Below, in pieces: positions 31,493 to 42,845 of a DNA stretch of 64,000 nt. The position numbers and the translations under genes are program-made. The stretch covers positions 29,891,841 to 29,955,840 of the forward strand of contig OY735201.1 in assembly GCA_963457665.1 (NCBI GenBank). The letters run 5' to 3'. The stretch's first letter is position 1, and each line of letters starts with the position of its first letter. The notes under the pieces were generated by a model that saw nothing but the letters and a program-made list of their open reading frames with translations, was not told the DNA's origin and ran no database searches. This DNA is from Thysanoteuthis rhombus (lineage: Eukaryota; Mollusca; Cephalopoda; Oegopsida; Thysanoteuthidae).

Positions 31493-32462
31493 AAAAAGTC
31501 AAACTAGACACGTCAGGCCTTTTAAAGGCCGGCATTGGATTCTCGAAGCTTGGCACTATCTTTGCCAAACGCAAACACGAAAAAATTCAAAACAGTTCAC
31601 ATGACCAAACATCTGATTTATCGACCAATCAGAGCTTCTATTGAAAATCTTTGCTGGGAGCCACTTTTTCCGATAAATTTGGCCGACAGAAGCTGTTTCA
31701 CCGGTCGATGATCTGCCCTCCCCTGGGGTTACGGACTGTTTACTCACAACAAGCATCTCTCCTTTCGTGCAGACATTCACATTTCTGCACCCACACACAC
31801 AGAACAAATGAGTTAACCTTTTCTTTGCACATAACATGCGGACTGTGTCTAAAGGCTTTCTTGTTAGAGGACGCTTCAATGAAAGTCATGCAAAAATCAT
31901 TCTATTCTCATTTGTATCAATCGAATGTCATTAAATCTTATTATTTGTCAACACAAGTCTTTTCGTCCTTCATTCAACATGTCTCTTGAAATAAACATTC
32001 TTCTAACTTCAACTCTATTTTCCCTCACTATGCTGCCAGTGGCTTACCACTAGGAGAGGTAAAAGTTAGAAGTAACATTTCTATGTCATTTCTGCATGCA
32101 TGGGCTACTGCTGGTTATTCATGCATAACTTACACAAAATATTATTAATACATTCGTAGTTGGATTTTTGTCTAAAAAAATAAAGTTAGATATTACTTGT
32201 TCACTCTTACTCTAATGAGGGCCTTATTCACCCACTAGTCAGCCAATTGTTTCTCCTTTTTCTCGCTAGCGCCAGAATCTAGAATATCATAAAACATGAC
32301 ATATATGATCTGTTTATAATCATGGTATATATGATCTATTTGTAGTCATTTAAACAAAATAGATATTGCAGTTTTATCAATACTCATGAGGCCATTGATT
32401 ATAGAGAATAGATACGTTTAACTAATACAACAAATATTTCTTATGAAATTACAATGGGTTCG
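31493..32462. other. Intergenic stretch, no supported gene
   Basis: Opposing ORFs of about 110 codons at 31556-31989 overlap on the two strands with no recognisable motif. The base composition is less AT-rich between 31640 and 31860 than around it, so an unclassified repeat is possible. Confidence 0.4.
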
Positions 32463-32868
32463 TCATCAACATCATCCTTTTAGCTTCCGTTGTTGGACAT
32501 AGACCTTCCCCAAGATTCTCCAAAACTCTCTGTCATGGCAATACTTCAAGACTTGTGTAGTTCGTCATGTAATCTCATATTTTGCCGGCTGCTTTTCTGC
32601 ATATGATCTATGGGATCCCTGTTGTACGTCAGGATGTCCAGCGGTTGTCTGACATTTTTGCAATATGGTCAGCCCATTGCCATTTGTGTTCTCTGAAGAT
32701 ATCTCTGACTTCTGTCTTTTCTCTAATATACTGTGCTATCTTATGGTCTCTCCATGTGAGGCTGAGCATGATTCTCTCTTGCTCACGTTGTAATTTTCTC
32801 AGTTTTGGGGGTCAATCTTTCATTTAGGTTCCATGTTACAGCACCATAGGTGACTATCAAGAGGTTGC
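32463..32868 (-). mobile_element. RTE-like LINE, 3'-terminal fragment
   Basis: Same family, 3' end at the left (CATCATCC then TTTTAGCTTCCGTTG), diverged and 5'-truncated in the conserved VTYGAETW region. Confidence 0.8.
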
Positions 32869-33419
32869 CTTAGAGCGTTATATGATATAAAAATAAATAA
32901 GATAATAATAATGATCAAGAGATTATGGTTCTTCATCGTTTAAAAGTACTATACAAAAATAAGCTTCCTAAAAAGTCCTTTTTTCCAAACACGATAAACA
33001 TGATACAGAAAATAGGTGAAAAATTCGTTCTCTTTTTCATTTTAACGAAAATTCAGCGGAAATTTCATTTTCATCTTTCAAAACATGCAAGAGACTAAAA
33101 AATCGAACAAAAAAAAAACGTCGACAATCGTTTTTTTTCTTTCAGGTACTAGAGAGGAAGTGTCAACACCCAACTGACCTTCCTCTATTGTCTTTCAGAT
33201 TCAGAGAGTATCAAACAGTTCAACCACATAGGAGTGGTGCTATTAAAACAACCCTCCAATACAACCAGGGACCACTCAATTAATACAACTATTCAACCAT
33301 ATGAACAAGAAGGGCAATTAGTCCGACCGGTTCACGAAACCAAGCCGACTAAATTACATCACTCTGGTAGACCTTACCGTCTTCTTCTGGTTCTACCACT
33401 GCTGACTCTTGTTGTAACT

Positions 33420-34450
33420 TCTTAAGAATTCTAGATAATTGCCAGCGATTGTTTGAGGCATTGCTTTATCGAATGCTACCTGCCAATATCCTGGCCTCAA
33501 ATCAAGCGTGAAATAATAAGATGCTCCGACCAGAAGGGCTAAGATGTTATCAATCAGTGGAAGGGTTAGGCTAAAGGCTTTGTAAAATCGTTCAACTCCA
33601 TGAAATCAACACAAATTCTGTCTTCTATCTCTCTCTTGCTGACTACTATTGTATGGAAACTCTAAGGTGACGTAGAACATCCAATCACCCCGCCTCTAAC
33701 ATGCCTGTTATTGCTCCCAAAGTTACGTGTGTGAATTTGGATCCTAGGCAGGTGATCGCTGGTTTCAGTGTCATCTGGACTGTTTGCGTTCGACCAAGCT
33801 TGTTCTCTGAATTGGCTGCGAGGTCTATTGTTTTTCAATAACTCAAGAACTCTGTCCATTGATTCGGCAAATGCTAATACTTCTCAATAATTGGCGTGTT
33901 TATATGTCTACCGCCTGATCTACTTTCCCTCGCTTCTCCCCTTTTGAGATTTTTATAAGACTAGTGGTATTAGTCAGCATGATCGGGATTTGATTATTAC
34001 CGTCCCCATCCACTAGTACCACCTCTCCATTTCGAGGGAGGAAGTCGTCTGACGAAATCACTTGGTACAAAATACCTGTCTGTTTTTCAACGGTCTCTAA
34101 TTTCCCTACCATATGAAATGGCCAAGTTCATGTGTGGATATTCTCGTGTCCTCATTTGCTAAGACGAATTATTCCTCTTCCATTCCTCCTATTTCCAATC
34201 ACGCAGGATCAAAATCAATCTGGACTTTCTGTTCCTTAATATCATCGATCTGTAATGTGCTCTGTATATTTTCTGTAGCTGTTTCACTCACCTCCAACGG
34301 TAACCATATAATTCCTGAGATCTCCTTCTCCTGTCCATCAACTTGACTTTATCTCGGGTCCAACGCCACTCGCTCTATTCTTAATCCTTTAAATGTTTCT
34401 AGTTCAGCTATTGATATAGCTGCACCCCCAAACTTCTCGTAATCCATGCA
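33420..34450 (-). mobile_element. Ty3/gypsy-type retroelement fossil (protease-flanking and RT parts)
   Basis: The reverse transcriptase part is recognisable by a VDFMELNDFTKP block followed by PLPLIDNIL and YYFTLDLRPGYWQV, matching Ty3-type RTs. The region to the right, upstream on the minus strand, is compatible with a protease/linker segment but has no diagnostic motif. No LTRs were identified. The copy is broken, with many breaks, and looks old. Confidence 0.75.
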
Positions 34451-34973
34451 GAAATGAAGAGAGACCTATGCAGATGGGAGTAGGGTGAGGCTATTCCAAC
34501 ATGAATACAGTAATAAATATAATTCACACCTCACTAAGTCACATTTTTGCAAAACTTGGATACAAATTTTGCAAACCAGTGTTGCCTATTTAGTTTATTT
34601 TTATTGCATCTCAAAAATCAAACAGCACCATTGTTTTTAGTAGTTTTAGCTAATTATCAGCTATTTTCATCATAAAGTGGCTAAAAATGTTTTTAGTGTA
34701 TTTTCGAATTTTTTTTTTTTTTCTTTGACGCTTTTTGATTTAGCAGGAGAAAAAATCGGATCGGGCACGCGGCAAGGATCTTTCCCCTTCCCCCGAAAAA
34801 TGACCTGGCTTTGCCACTCGCTGCTCTTGTATCAATTAACGCTCGGATCACCTCTCCCTTTACTATTAATTTACAAGTTATTTCAGCTCCTTAGTCGAAC
34901 TTGGGCCAACCACTCATCTACTTTCTTTTAGGTGTCCCTCTCCCATCTTTCTGCCCCTCAACAGCCATTCTAG

Positions 34974-35250
34974 CAAAGAAGAAAACGGGTGTCCCTGACA
35001 TCTTAGAAACTATTAAAAAAAACTCAAATGGCAATGGGCAGGCTATGTTGCAAGAATGAAATACAACCGATGGACATCACGGCTCACAACATGGATCCCC
35101 AGAGATCACATAAGAAACCGAGGCTGATAGAACACAAGATGGAGAGATGAACTGGACAGATTCAGGAAATACTGACTCTGCGATGCCCATGATTGAGAAT
35201 TGTGGCGGATCCTGGGGAAAATCTATGTCCAACGACGGACGTTAAAAGAC

Positions 35251-35299
<49 letters not shown>
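34974..35299 (+). mobile_element. RTE-like LINE, short 3' fragment with GAT tail
   Basis: Begins at an AAGAAGAAAACGGGTGTCC-type block, continues through the shared 3' end and terminates in a (TGA)n tail of about 50 bases (35251-35299), the longest such tail in the window. Confidence 0.85.
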
Positions 35300-35300
<1 letters not shown>

Positions 35301-35526
35301 GCTCCCCTATCCCCTGATTGCTTCTTCTCTTACAAATTGGTTGTCTATGGCGTCTGTAAAATATTTAGAAATGACGTTTGAATGCCCCTTCCCTCAGTCC
35401 CACATGATGATAAGCAACTTCAGCCAACTTTTCAGTTCTATTAGTTCTTTTCCTGGTCTTCTCATCTCGCCAAGGCCGATGATGTCCCATTTGATGTTTT
35501 TGATTTCGTTTTCTAGATGGGTTAGG
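35300..35526. other. Short spacer between two LINE fragments
   Basis: Pyrimidine-rich in part. No recognised feature. Confidence 0.3.
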
Positions 35527-36213
35527 TGAGCAAGAAAATCGGCCTACACACGAACTCCAATAAAACGAAGGTCATCTGCAACAAACACATCGAGAATAAG
35601 AACACATGATCGAAGATGCAAAACTGGAGGAAGTAGACCACTACATCTACCTAGCGCAGTGAATCTCCATGAAACTCACAAAAGAAGAAAGCAAGCGGAG
35701 AATCACTTTAGGATGGCAAGCTTTCGGCAGAGCAAGCTCAACCTTCAAAAACAAAAAATCCCATTAATCCTAAAAAGAAGAGTATACAGCCAATGTATCT
35801 TCCCGGTAGTCACTTATGGAGCTGAAACATGGAACCTAACCAAGAGACAGACTGGCAAATTGAGAAGCATGCAGCGCACGCATGAGAGGATCATGCTCAA
35901 CCTCACATGGGGGGATCACAAGACAGCACAGTATATCAGGAAGAAAACGGGAGTCCGAGATATCATAGAATCTATTAGAAAACTTGAATGGCAATGGACA
36001 GGTCATGTTACAAGAATGGCAGTCAATCAATGGATATCACGACACACAACAAGGATTCCCAGAGATCACAAGCGAAACTGAGGCTGGCAGAGAGACGAAC
36101 AAGACAAATTCAGAAAATACTGGCTCCGTGATACCCATGATAGAAAGATGTGGCGAATCCTGGAGGAGGTCTATGTCCGATGACGGACGATGAAGGACTG
36201 ATGATGATGATGA
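35527..36213 (+). mobile_element. RTE-like LINE, longest RT fragment
   Basis: Begins with KIGLHTNSNKTKVICNKH (the NxxKTKxM thumb-side segment of RTE/Jockey RTs), then ASFRQSKLNLQ, the RVYSQCIFPVVTYGAETWNL block, HERIMLNLTWGD, YIRKKTGVRDIIESIRKL and WQWTGHVTRM. One or more frame changes separate the first block from the 140-codon ORF (35659-36081). The 3' end has a short GATGATGAT tail. Endonuclease and catalytic YADD parts are missing, so it is inactive. Confidence 0.9.
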
Positions 36214-36400
36214 GCTAACTTCGAAACTCGGCTGGCCAATTCCTGTCTAATTATGACCAACGCTTTTGAAGTCTTCATACTGCCTGTTGAACCGTTTCAG
36301 TGGTTCCCCAACTAATTCCCGTGATGCTCGTATAAGTAGAGGCCTATATATTAGGACACAATAACCTCATAATAATCGTAAGTGAGATTAATAGACACAG

Positions 36401-36520
36401 TCAGCTTTTTAAGGCCTCTGCCCAGCCCTGCAGTTGCAAAGCCTTCTCGGAAAATATCGGGATCCACGATTCGCTCGTTCCCATCTTGGTGACTAGGCGA
36501 TTATAGTCTTCGTCCGTCAT
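36401..36520 (-). CDS. Coding-like segment, unidentified
   Basis: An ATG-started 39-codon ORF, MTDEDYNRLVTKMGTSESWI followed by PIFSEKALQLQGWAEALKS and a stop. It has strongly protein-like, acidic/amphipathic composition and low AT bias. In the longer frame it is fused to the LINE fragment at 36558-36651, and an AG at about 36550 could act as acceptor. It may be a terminal exon of a minus-strand gene or part of an unrecognised element. Confidence 0.3.
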   Translation of the reverse strand: MTDEDYNRLVTKMGTSESWIPIFSEKALQLQGWAEALKS

Positions 36521-36557
36521 TTTCAACTTACGGAAATTTCTAGTGCTAACAAAAACA

Positions 36558-36651
36558 ATAGATTCTATGATATCTCGGACTCCCGTTTTCTTCCTGATAT
36601 ACTGTGCTGTCTTGGGATCTCTCCATGTGAGGCTGAGCATGATTCTCTCTG
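36558..36651 (-). mobile_element. LINE fragment (internal piece only)
   Basis: About 94 bases of the YIRKKTGVRDIIESI / MLSLTWRDPKTAQ region without the 3' end or tail. This implies rearrangement or later insertion rather than simple 5' truncation. Confidence 0.75.
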
Positions 36652-36830
36652 GCTGTTGATTTTGTTATTGTCTGCATCTTGTAGTTTGGGGTTTCTAAAG
36701 GTTTGATTTGGGAATTGTGAGTTTGTATTTACGTCTTGGTTCTTTGTTTTTAGCAGCGCCTTTATTGACACTAATTTGTAATCAGATAAACTTTCGTCTC
36801 TAAGTGAGGTGTGGATGATCAGATACTATT

Positions 36831-37993
36831 ATGAATAGCACTAGTAAAGGATTTCAGCATTTTAAAAATGTGGCTTTCAATCTTAATGCTTTAGATCCAA
36901 AGCATTTCGATAATGTAGACAATGTGGGCAAATTGGAATTTTTAGCCGACACGTTCTCAGACATCATCCGAAGTCAAAAGTAGTTCAATAGCTTCTTATG
37001 TTCAAAGACACGAACTAAGTGAAAATTTGGAATAGCACTATTCAATGCACTCAAATGCATGAGTACAAATGAAGTGTTTATTTATCCTAATCTGTCCACA
37101 TTATGCCACATTTTGCTGATCTTTTCAATATCTACCGAAATTGCAGGATACTCCTTGAGCTGGCTCAAACACACCTAGTACCTTCGTTCTACAACAGGTG
37201 AGGATTTATTGTCACGGTAAACTTTGCTCTCCATTGAAAGACAGCTTTCTATTGAGATAGATTATGATTGAGTAATTGATAACTTTGCAAAAAAAAAGCC
37301 TACACAGAAGAGGCCGTTTTGCTACTTCATACGTTTTTCATATTGCTTTGTTTTTTGTTTCATTTTACGATTAAAATTCAAAATAATCAAATGGCACACG
37401 TTTTTATGTTTTGAATCCGTTATGGATCCATGAGCTTACTGTAAAATAAATAACTCTACTCACTGTCTACAGAAATTTTGAAACGAATTGCAATTATAAA
37501 AATATCTTCTTTGAAGTTTCAATTTTGGTTCAACTCCAGAAAAATAACACTGAGTTAGCCATAAAGGAATTACTTTTGCGTATTTTTTTAATTAATAATG
37601 CAAAAATCTAGGGGCCAGCAAGTTGTTGCATTCTGGGCCTCCATACATTTTAAATAAATATCAGTATCAATTTTTTTTTTAAATTGAAATAATTTTAATG
37701 AGAATTAGATTTTTTAAATTGCTTTACATTTCTCGATTATTGAGACTCAGTTTTTTTCAATAACGACATCTCAGAGGTAATCATGGAGAATAAACAGTTT
37801 TAAAATGTGCAAATCACGCTTTTTGAAGAGATTTTTTTTTGAAAATTCTTTCTTGAGCAAATAATTAATATTTTTATAATTTGAATGAAAAAGTTTGTTG
37901 TTTTTTTTTTCTTCCTACATATTTTGACACAATGTAGGGAAGATGGTCCTGATTACAAAGTTCCGCACACTCGCCCTCTCAATGCTGAAAGCG
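36831..37993 (+). CDS. Putative three-exon gene fragment, unknown function
   Basis: Proposed exons: 36831-36979 (ATG start, preceded by an in-frame stop), 37147-37197 and 37938-37993. Exon 1 encodes MNSTSKGFQHFKNVAFNLNA, then LDPKHFDNVDNVGKLEFL and ADTFSDIIRSQ. Exon 2, flanked by TTGCAG| and |GTGAGG, encodes ILLELAQTHLVPSFYN. Exon 3, flanked by ATGTAG| and |GTGAGC, encodes EDGPDYKVPHTRPLNAES. Phases agree (2, 2, then 1). The exon 1 donor (GTAGTT) is weak. The predicted peptide looks soluble. Further exons downstream were not found with confidence and no family was recognised. Confidence 0.4.
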
Positions 37994-37999
37994 GTGAGC

Positions 38000-39108
38000 A
38001 AATAAAAACAATTTTACAACTTAATTAGTTAGAATTAATAACAATATAACTTATTTTAGGGGAGATGGCACCAAAATTACCCTCTCCTCAGAGCGCCGTT
38101 AACCCTTGCAAAGCCATTGGTCACGACCAACAAAAGGGATATAATTAGCAAACCCCTTCCCCTACTTCAAGTCCCGAGATTCGCTATAAATTCGGGTGTG
38201 ATCAGGCCTTCGAGCGACACTAGTTGCGGGTTGCGGGTAGTGGAGCAGTCTCTTATGGCTACTCCATCCCACCGTAAGAACGACCCTGTGCCACATCTTG
38301 TCCTTGTGGGAGCGCAAGTAAATAGGACATTATCATCAGGATTAACAGAATAAGTGCTGCAACTCTGATTTTTGCTCATTCATATGAAATAATTGCATAA
38401 CTAAAATATTCATCGAATGATCAACCGAAGTAAGAAGCTGTATCAAAAAGCAAAATTGAGCGCTGTGACTTTTCTTCATTTAAAGAGAGGCATATTCGTT
38501 TTCCTTTCTTCTGATTGCTCAAGTATGGACAGGGGTGTCCAGCCCAGTGGTTTGAACAGGCATTTCGAACATATCGGCTTTTGGCCGGTTGACCTGGACA
38601 GTTCAGCCTTGACAAGTCACACGAGGATTTTTGGTCGCAAATCTGTCTACCCTGTCAGCGATTTGTTTTTAAAGGCGAAAATTAATAACTAGAAGTAATT
38701 CAAGATGATCTAATGCATTTTCCCATTTTTCCCATTATTACGACTTACTACTTTCACTTCGCTTACGGAAATTTGTGAGTTTTCGGACAGATGTTATTTA
38801 AGCTATTTTGTTTTAATTAAAATGATTTTACATTTAGGGTCCTATTGAGTCAAATGTTCGATTGTAAAAATAGAAAAAAAGACTTTCGAATAAGTATTAT
38901 CACTGACTTTTTGACGACGATAAACAACGTGTGAGTTACGGATTCTAACGATGAACGAAATTGACTATGGATGCACAAAATAATTTAAATGAATAAAAGT
39001 TTTGTAGTGATTTTATTTATTTTTCTTTCATTCTGTACTGTTTGCCACAGGAAGGGTAGAATAATCAATAACTGATATTTTTGGAATTATACTTTTATGA
39101 TGAAATAA
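38000..39108. other. Mixed stretch with a GC-richer open block
   Basis: An open stretch from about 38060 to 38353 (+) follows an acceptor-like TTATTTTAG and is less AT-rich than its surroundings. It could be the next exon of the putative gene above or an unclassified repeat. Another less AT-rich block lies at 38510-38690. The remainder is AT-rich. Confidence 0.3.
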
Positions 39109-39299
39109 GGTATTTTTTGCTTCAAAGTCTCTCCAAAATCTCGAAAAAGAATAATTTCTAACAAATTTCTTTTTTATGATTGGTATTCTTCACCCCAAAT
39201 TCTTCTAAAAGATTTTTTTTAATCAAAAGGAATCATTAGAAATTTGTCAGAAATTATTCTTTTTCGATATTTTGGAGAGACTTTGAAGCAAAAAATACC
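39109..39299. mobile_element. Foldback element, about 191 bases
   Basis: Terminal inverted repeats of about 62 bases with only a few mismatches: GGTATTTTTTGCTTCAAAGT at the left and its complement ACTTTGAAGCAAAAAATACC at the right. The centre is about 65 bases, AT-rich. MITE-like or foldback transposon. No clear target-site duplication was identified. Confidence 0.85.
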
Positions 39300-40371
39300 G
39301 TATTAACATTGATATTTTTATTGTAAAAAAACGTCCTTACTTATTTCATTATAATTCTGATTTGAAAAATATTCAAGTTTTCCTGTGACTTTCGGTACAG
39401 AATAAAAAAATATAGAATCACAATAATACTTTTATTCTTTCAAATTTACGAAAAATCATTTACTTCATCGAGTCATTAAGCGCTGGAAAAGAACTTTTTT
39501 TTTTTAGATTTTAACATCCAACAAGATGTTGATAGGAAAATGAAATTAAAACAAAATCTTTTATCCCTTCAAATTCACAAAACAAATTCTACTTGAGACT
39601 TGATTGTATCTTTTAATTCAAAATTTTGAAGGAAATCAGGTTACGAAATAAACAATAAACGTTAATTTATTTGAATTCAAACTTGAAAAAATCCAGCCAC
39701 TTTCAGCCATGAAGTGAAGCAAATACACCACAAATCTGGCAATTTTTAAATAAATGCCCAATTTGCATTAATTACTTATCATGAAGTTTAAGTATATAGT
39801 TATTTTATTTGATAACTGGGCTTTAAATGGAGAGGAAAAAAATTCTTTTAGCCATAAAGTTAGCCGAAAGGGAGAGATTCAGCCGATTTTTGGAGCAGTA
39901 TTAACCGAATAAATCAAATTTGAGTTGACAACGCCGCCTGGAGGCCATGCCAAGCAAGTAGGTGACAACAAGATAATATTTGACGGAGTTAACTTCCTGT
40001 CTGATGATCCAACCAGGGCAAAAATTATTTCACTCAATTAGGACCATCAATCCTGTTAGAATTAGATTAATAATTAAGATCGTAAATAACTCGTTTTGGT
40101 ATGTTTTCCTAAGCGAATAATGAGCTTGTAAACCTGCGTTGGAACACTCTCGAACAATGCTGAAACAGTAAACACACCCAAGTGCAAACAATTATTTAAA
40201 AGACTTAATCGCTGCTGTTCACTAAATACAAATGATTTCAAGCAATTGCTGAAAATTTCAAGTCGAATATAAATGGAAGCTAACATTGGTAATTTGAATT
40301 CACTGAAGGTGAGGAAAGAATTACATAAATCATATTATTCTATACGTTATAATCCGCGCTCTTCTTCAAGT
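39300..40371. other. AT-rich intergenic stretch
   Basis: No gene seen. 'AGCCATAAAGTTAGC'-like words near 39705 and 39851 recur near 43050 and 44965, suggesting a decayed dispersed repeat. Confidence 0.4.
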
Positions 40372-40443
40372 TCCCAAGTGGTCTAGTGGTTAGGATTCCG
40401 CGCTCTCACCGCGGCGGCCGGGGTTCGATTCCCCGCTTGGGAA
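40372..40443 (+). tRNA. trnE-CUC: tRNA-Glu, anticodon CTC
   Basis: 72 bases with a complete cloverleaf. Acceptor stem TCCCAAG/CTTGGGA pairs perfectly, D arm GTCTAGTGGTTAGGAT is the eukaryotic tRNA-Glu form, anticodon stem CCGCG/CGCGG encloses loop CTCTCAC (anticodon CTC at 40405-40407), and the T loop is GTTCGATTC. Discriminator A at 40443. A TTTTTT Pol III terminator follows within 10 bases. No intron, and no CCA encoded, as expected for a nuclear gene. Confidence 0.96.
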
Positions 40444-42645
40444 ATATTTTTTGATCTCCATGATCTAATTTTTTTTTCCTTTAAAAATCTGTTAACTTGT
40501 TAAACTTGAGTACTCTTACGGCTAAGAAAGATATACCAAATATCATTGTAGGAAAATTTCATATCGATGATGCTTAACCATTTTGTTCTTCATATATTGG
40601 TTAAGACATGTCATTTTGGAGAGAATAGTTCTTTTTCCGATTGTCAAGAGACTCTCTTACTGACTGAGCTGAATAGACGTCCTAGATATTAACAAAGATT
40701 CATCATGCAGGCACACAGGCATATTTCATTCTAATAAATAAATGATATTTTCTAAGGAATTTTTTTTTTTTTTTTCACAATTTCACGGCAATATTCGCGG
40801 GACTAGAGCGATATCCGAACTTAACGTATGTGCAACCTCATGTTGAATCACAACCTGCTCTCATGAGGAAACTGGGTACATCCAAAACTTGCACTCACAA
40901 GAATTACAGGTTTTCTCGTTGATTAGAGTTACGGTTGGACGATCTCGAAATTTAAGGTCCCAAATTATCGCGCTTTTTTTTCTTTTTGAGAGGGCCATCA
41001 CTTCGTTGATTAAAACAACCTAAGCACAGGTATGCCTCGTAAGAATAACCCAATAACCTAACGAAAATTGCACCAATTGATGAAATTTTGTCGATTCAAT
41101 CCCAGTGGAAGATGCTAAAAAGAACTTGAGAAATCAAAATGGAACAAACCACCCCTTCCCCAATGGCAAATACATCTTCAAATGTTATCTGTGCATATTT
41201 TTACGCATGGTTACTGAAAAAAATACGTTTATTCCTACATAAGAATGAAAAGCTACAACTGATATATTCCTGTGACCATTGTATTATTAAAATTTATATT
41301 TGTAACCATTGTATTAAAATTTTTCATTTGTTTTGTATTACATGTATTTATTTGTGTTGTAATTTTTCATTCGTTTGTAGTTATGCCCTCATAGATGGGG
41401 CTCTCTAGCCCTGAGGTGGCAATCAGTCTAGGAGAAGGATAACACTGATTCCAAACCAGGGAGTGGAACCCCTGGGGGTGGGGGTTGACGCCTAATTTGA
41501 CATCATTCCGGCAGCTCCTGCAGCCAACCTGATACCAGATGCATTACTCTCTTCTTTCATCTGGTCTACATCAGTTAGGCCGCGAGGGGGGGGGTGGATT
41601 CTGACGACGGGGCATCCCAAAATCACCAGACGCTTTTCTGTGGTATGCGCCCTGGAGTTGACGTTCATATTGTCTCTGTAGATAGAACTGGAGCCATCAC
41701 TCCGTTAATTACAACAAGCGCGATAATTTGGATCGCTAGATTACCTGTTATTCTTATAAGCACACGATTTGGAGATATCCAGCCGTGAAGGGCAATTTTT
41801 GATTCCGACCGTTATCTTCAGTTCACCCTATCAACACTCCCGAAAATAGTTTTCTGTCTCCTTTTCGACTTTTTCATTTTTTCTTGAAAAATTCGGGGTC
41901 TCTTTCCAATGTTAACTTCTTGATAACTGTTTAGATGGTGTTCACAAAAAAGGGAGGTAACTAGGATAGACGTATGCTGTACATGATAATAACATAAATT
42001 GCTCAGACGATTTTGAACTCATAGGAAACTGTTTATCTTTTATTTATATGGGTTCGGATGAAGGAATACTGCTAGAAATGACGAAGAAAATTTACTCAAT
42101 CATTTTATGATATTAATTTCAACTGTATATTCATTTCCGTGTTACCAATGTAAAAAAAATAGTTAAATTTTTTTTGTTGATTGCAATCCAAACCCTACCT
42201 ACAAACTCCATCACTAACCCTAAATAATACGGTAGTTTTGTCAAATCTTCTGCTTTAATTAGTTTGTAAGGCAGCTTAAAGCCTTTACTAGTTACCTCCA
42301 TATTATTTTGCGAACCTTATCCAAACAATTACCTACTTATTATAACACATAATTTGGGACACTATGAGGGCCTTTCTGAAAATTCCCACGCTCACTTTCG
42401 TGGAAAGAAATCGAGTTTCGATTGTTTTGAAGACGAAGAGAGAGAGAAAAAATAAAATCCTGTTTTACAATGAAAACAAATCTCCCAATTGCAATAATTC
42501 TTGCAAGTCGGGCGCTAAACAGACGTCTGTAAATATTAAAATAAGTTACATCCCTCTATGGCTATGAATGGATAAAAGTGGTTAACCCCTTCTCCGTTTA
42601 ATTTCATTTTCGAATTTTTATTTCCTGCTAAGTACATAGCTAAAC
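40444..42645. other. Mostly AT-rich stretch with one G-rich block
   Basis: No supported gene. The block at 41395-41790 is less AT-rich, contains GTGGGGGTTGACGCC and GGCAGCTCCTGCAGCC, and looks like the 5' region of a LINE or another mobile element, but this is unproven. Confidence 0.35.
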
Positions 42646-42845
42646 TGTTGAGGATCCTCAAAAATATCGTACGAAAACCCCAGAAATGTGAACTACAAGA
42701 AATAAAAAGACAGTTTGGCACGTCGGAACAACTGTTTCCATCTTACTTGGATGAGTTCGTCGCTCGAAACGTTTTGACAAACAGCGAGAGATATATGATG
42801 TTTACTATAATAATAGCATTGATATCTGATCAATACGTTGTTTGA
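42646..42845 (+). pseudogene. Merlin/ISXO2-like transposase, C-terminal relic
   Basis: The open frame encodes QKCELQEIKRQFGTSEQLFP followed by SYLDEFVARN and a hydrophobic tail. FPSYLDEF(M/L/V)WR preceded by an HTQ..E..W...K segment is the hallmark C-terminal block of IS1595/ISXO2-like DDE transposases, carried in animals by Merlin elements. The usual Trp after DEF is Ala here, and the N-terminal and catalytic parts are absent. No inverted ends found. Confidence 0.6.

Noticed and set aside
31320-31574. Minus-strand 84-codon ORF ending in ATLFDEH-like residues, preceded by a T-rich AAAG acceptor-like site, as a convergent gene's last exon
   Set aside because: The T-rich tract is the complement of the AATAAA region that best serves as the GALNT poly(A) signal. 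No upstream exon with matching phase was found.
38060-38353. 98-codon open block after TTATTTTAG as the fourth exon of the 36831 gene
   Set aside because: Composition differs from the proposed exons, some words recur elsewhere (such as near 27250), and no protein feature is visible. Left undecided rather than annotated.
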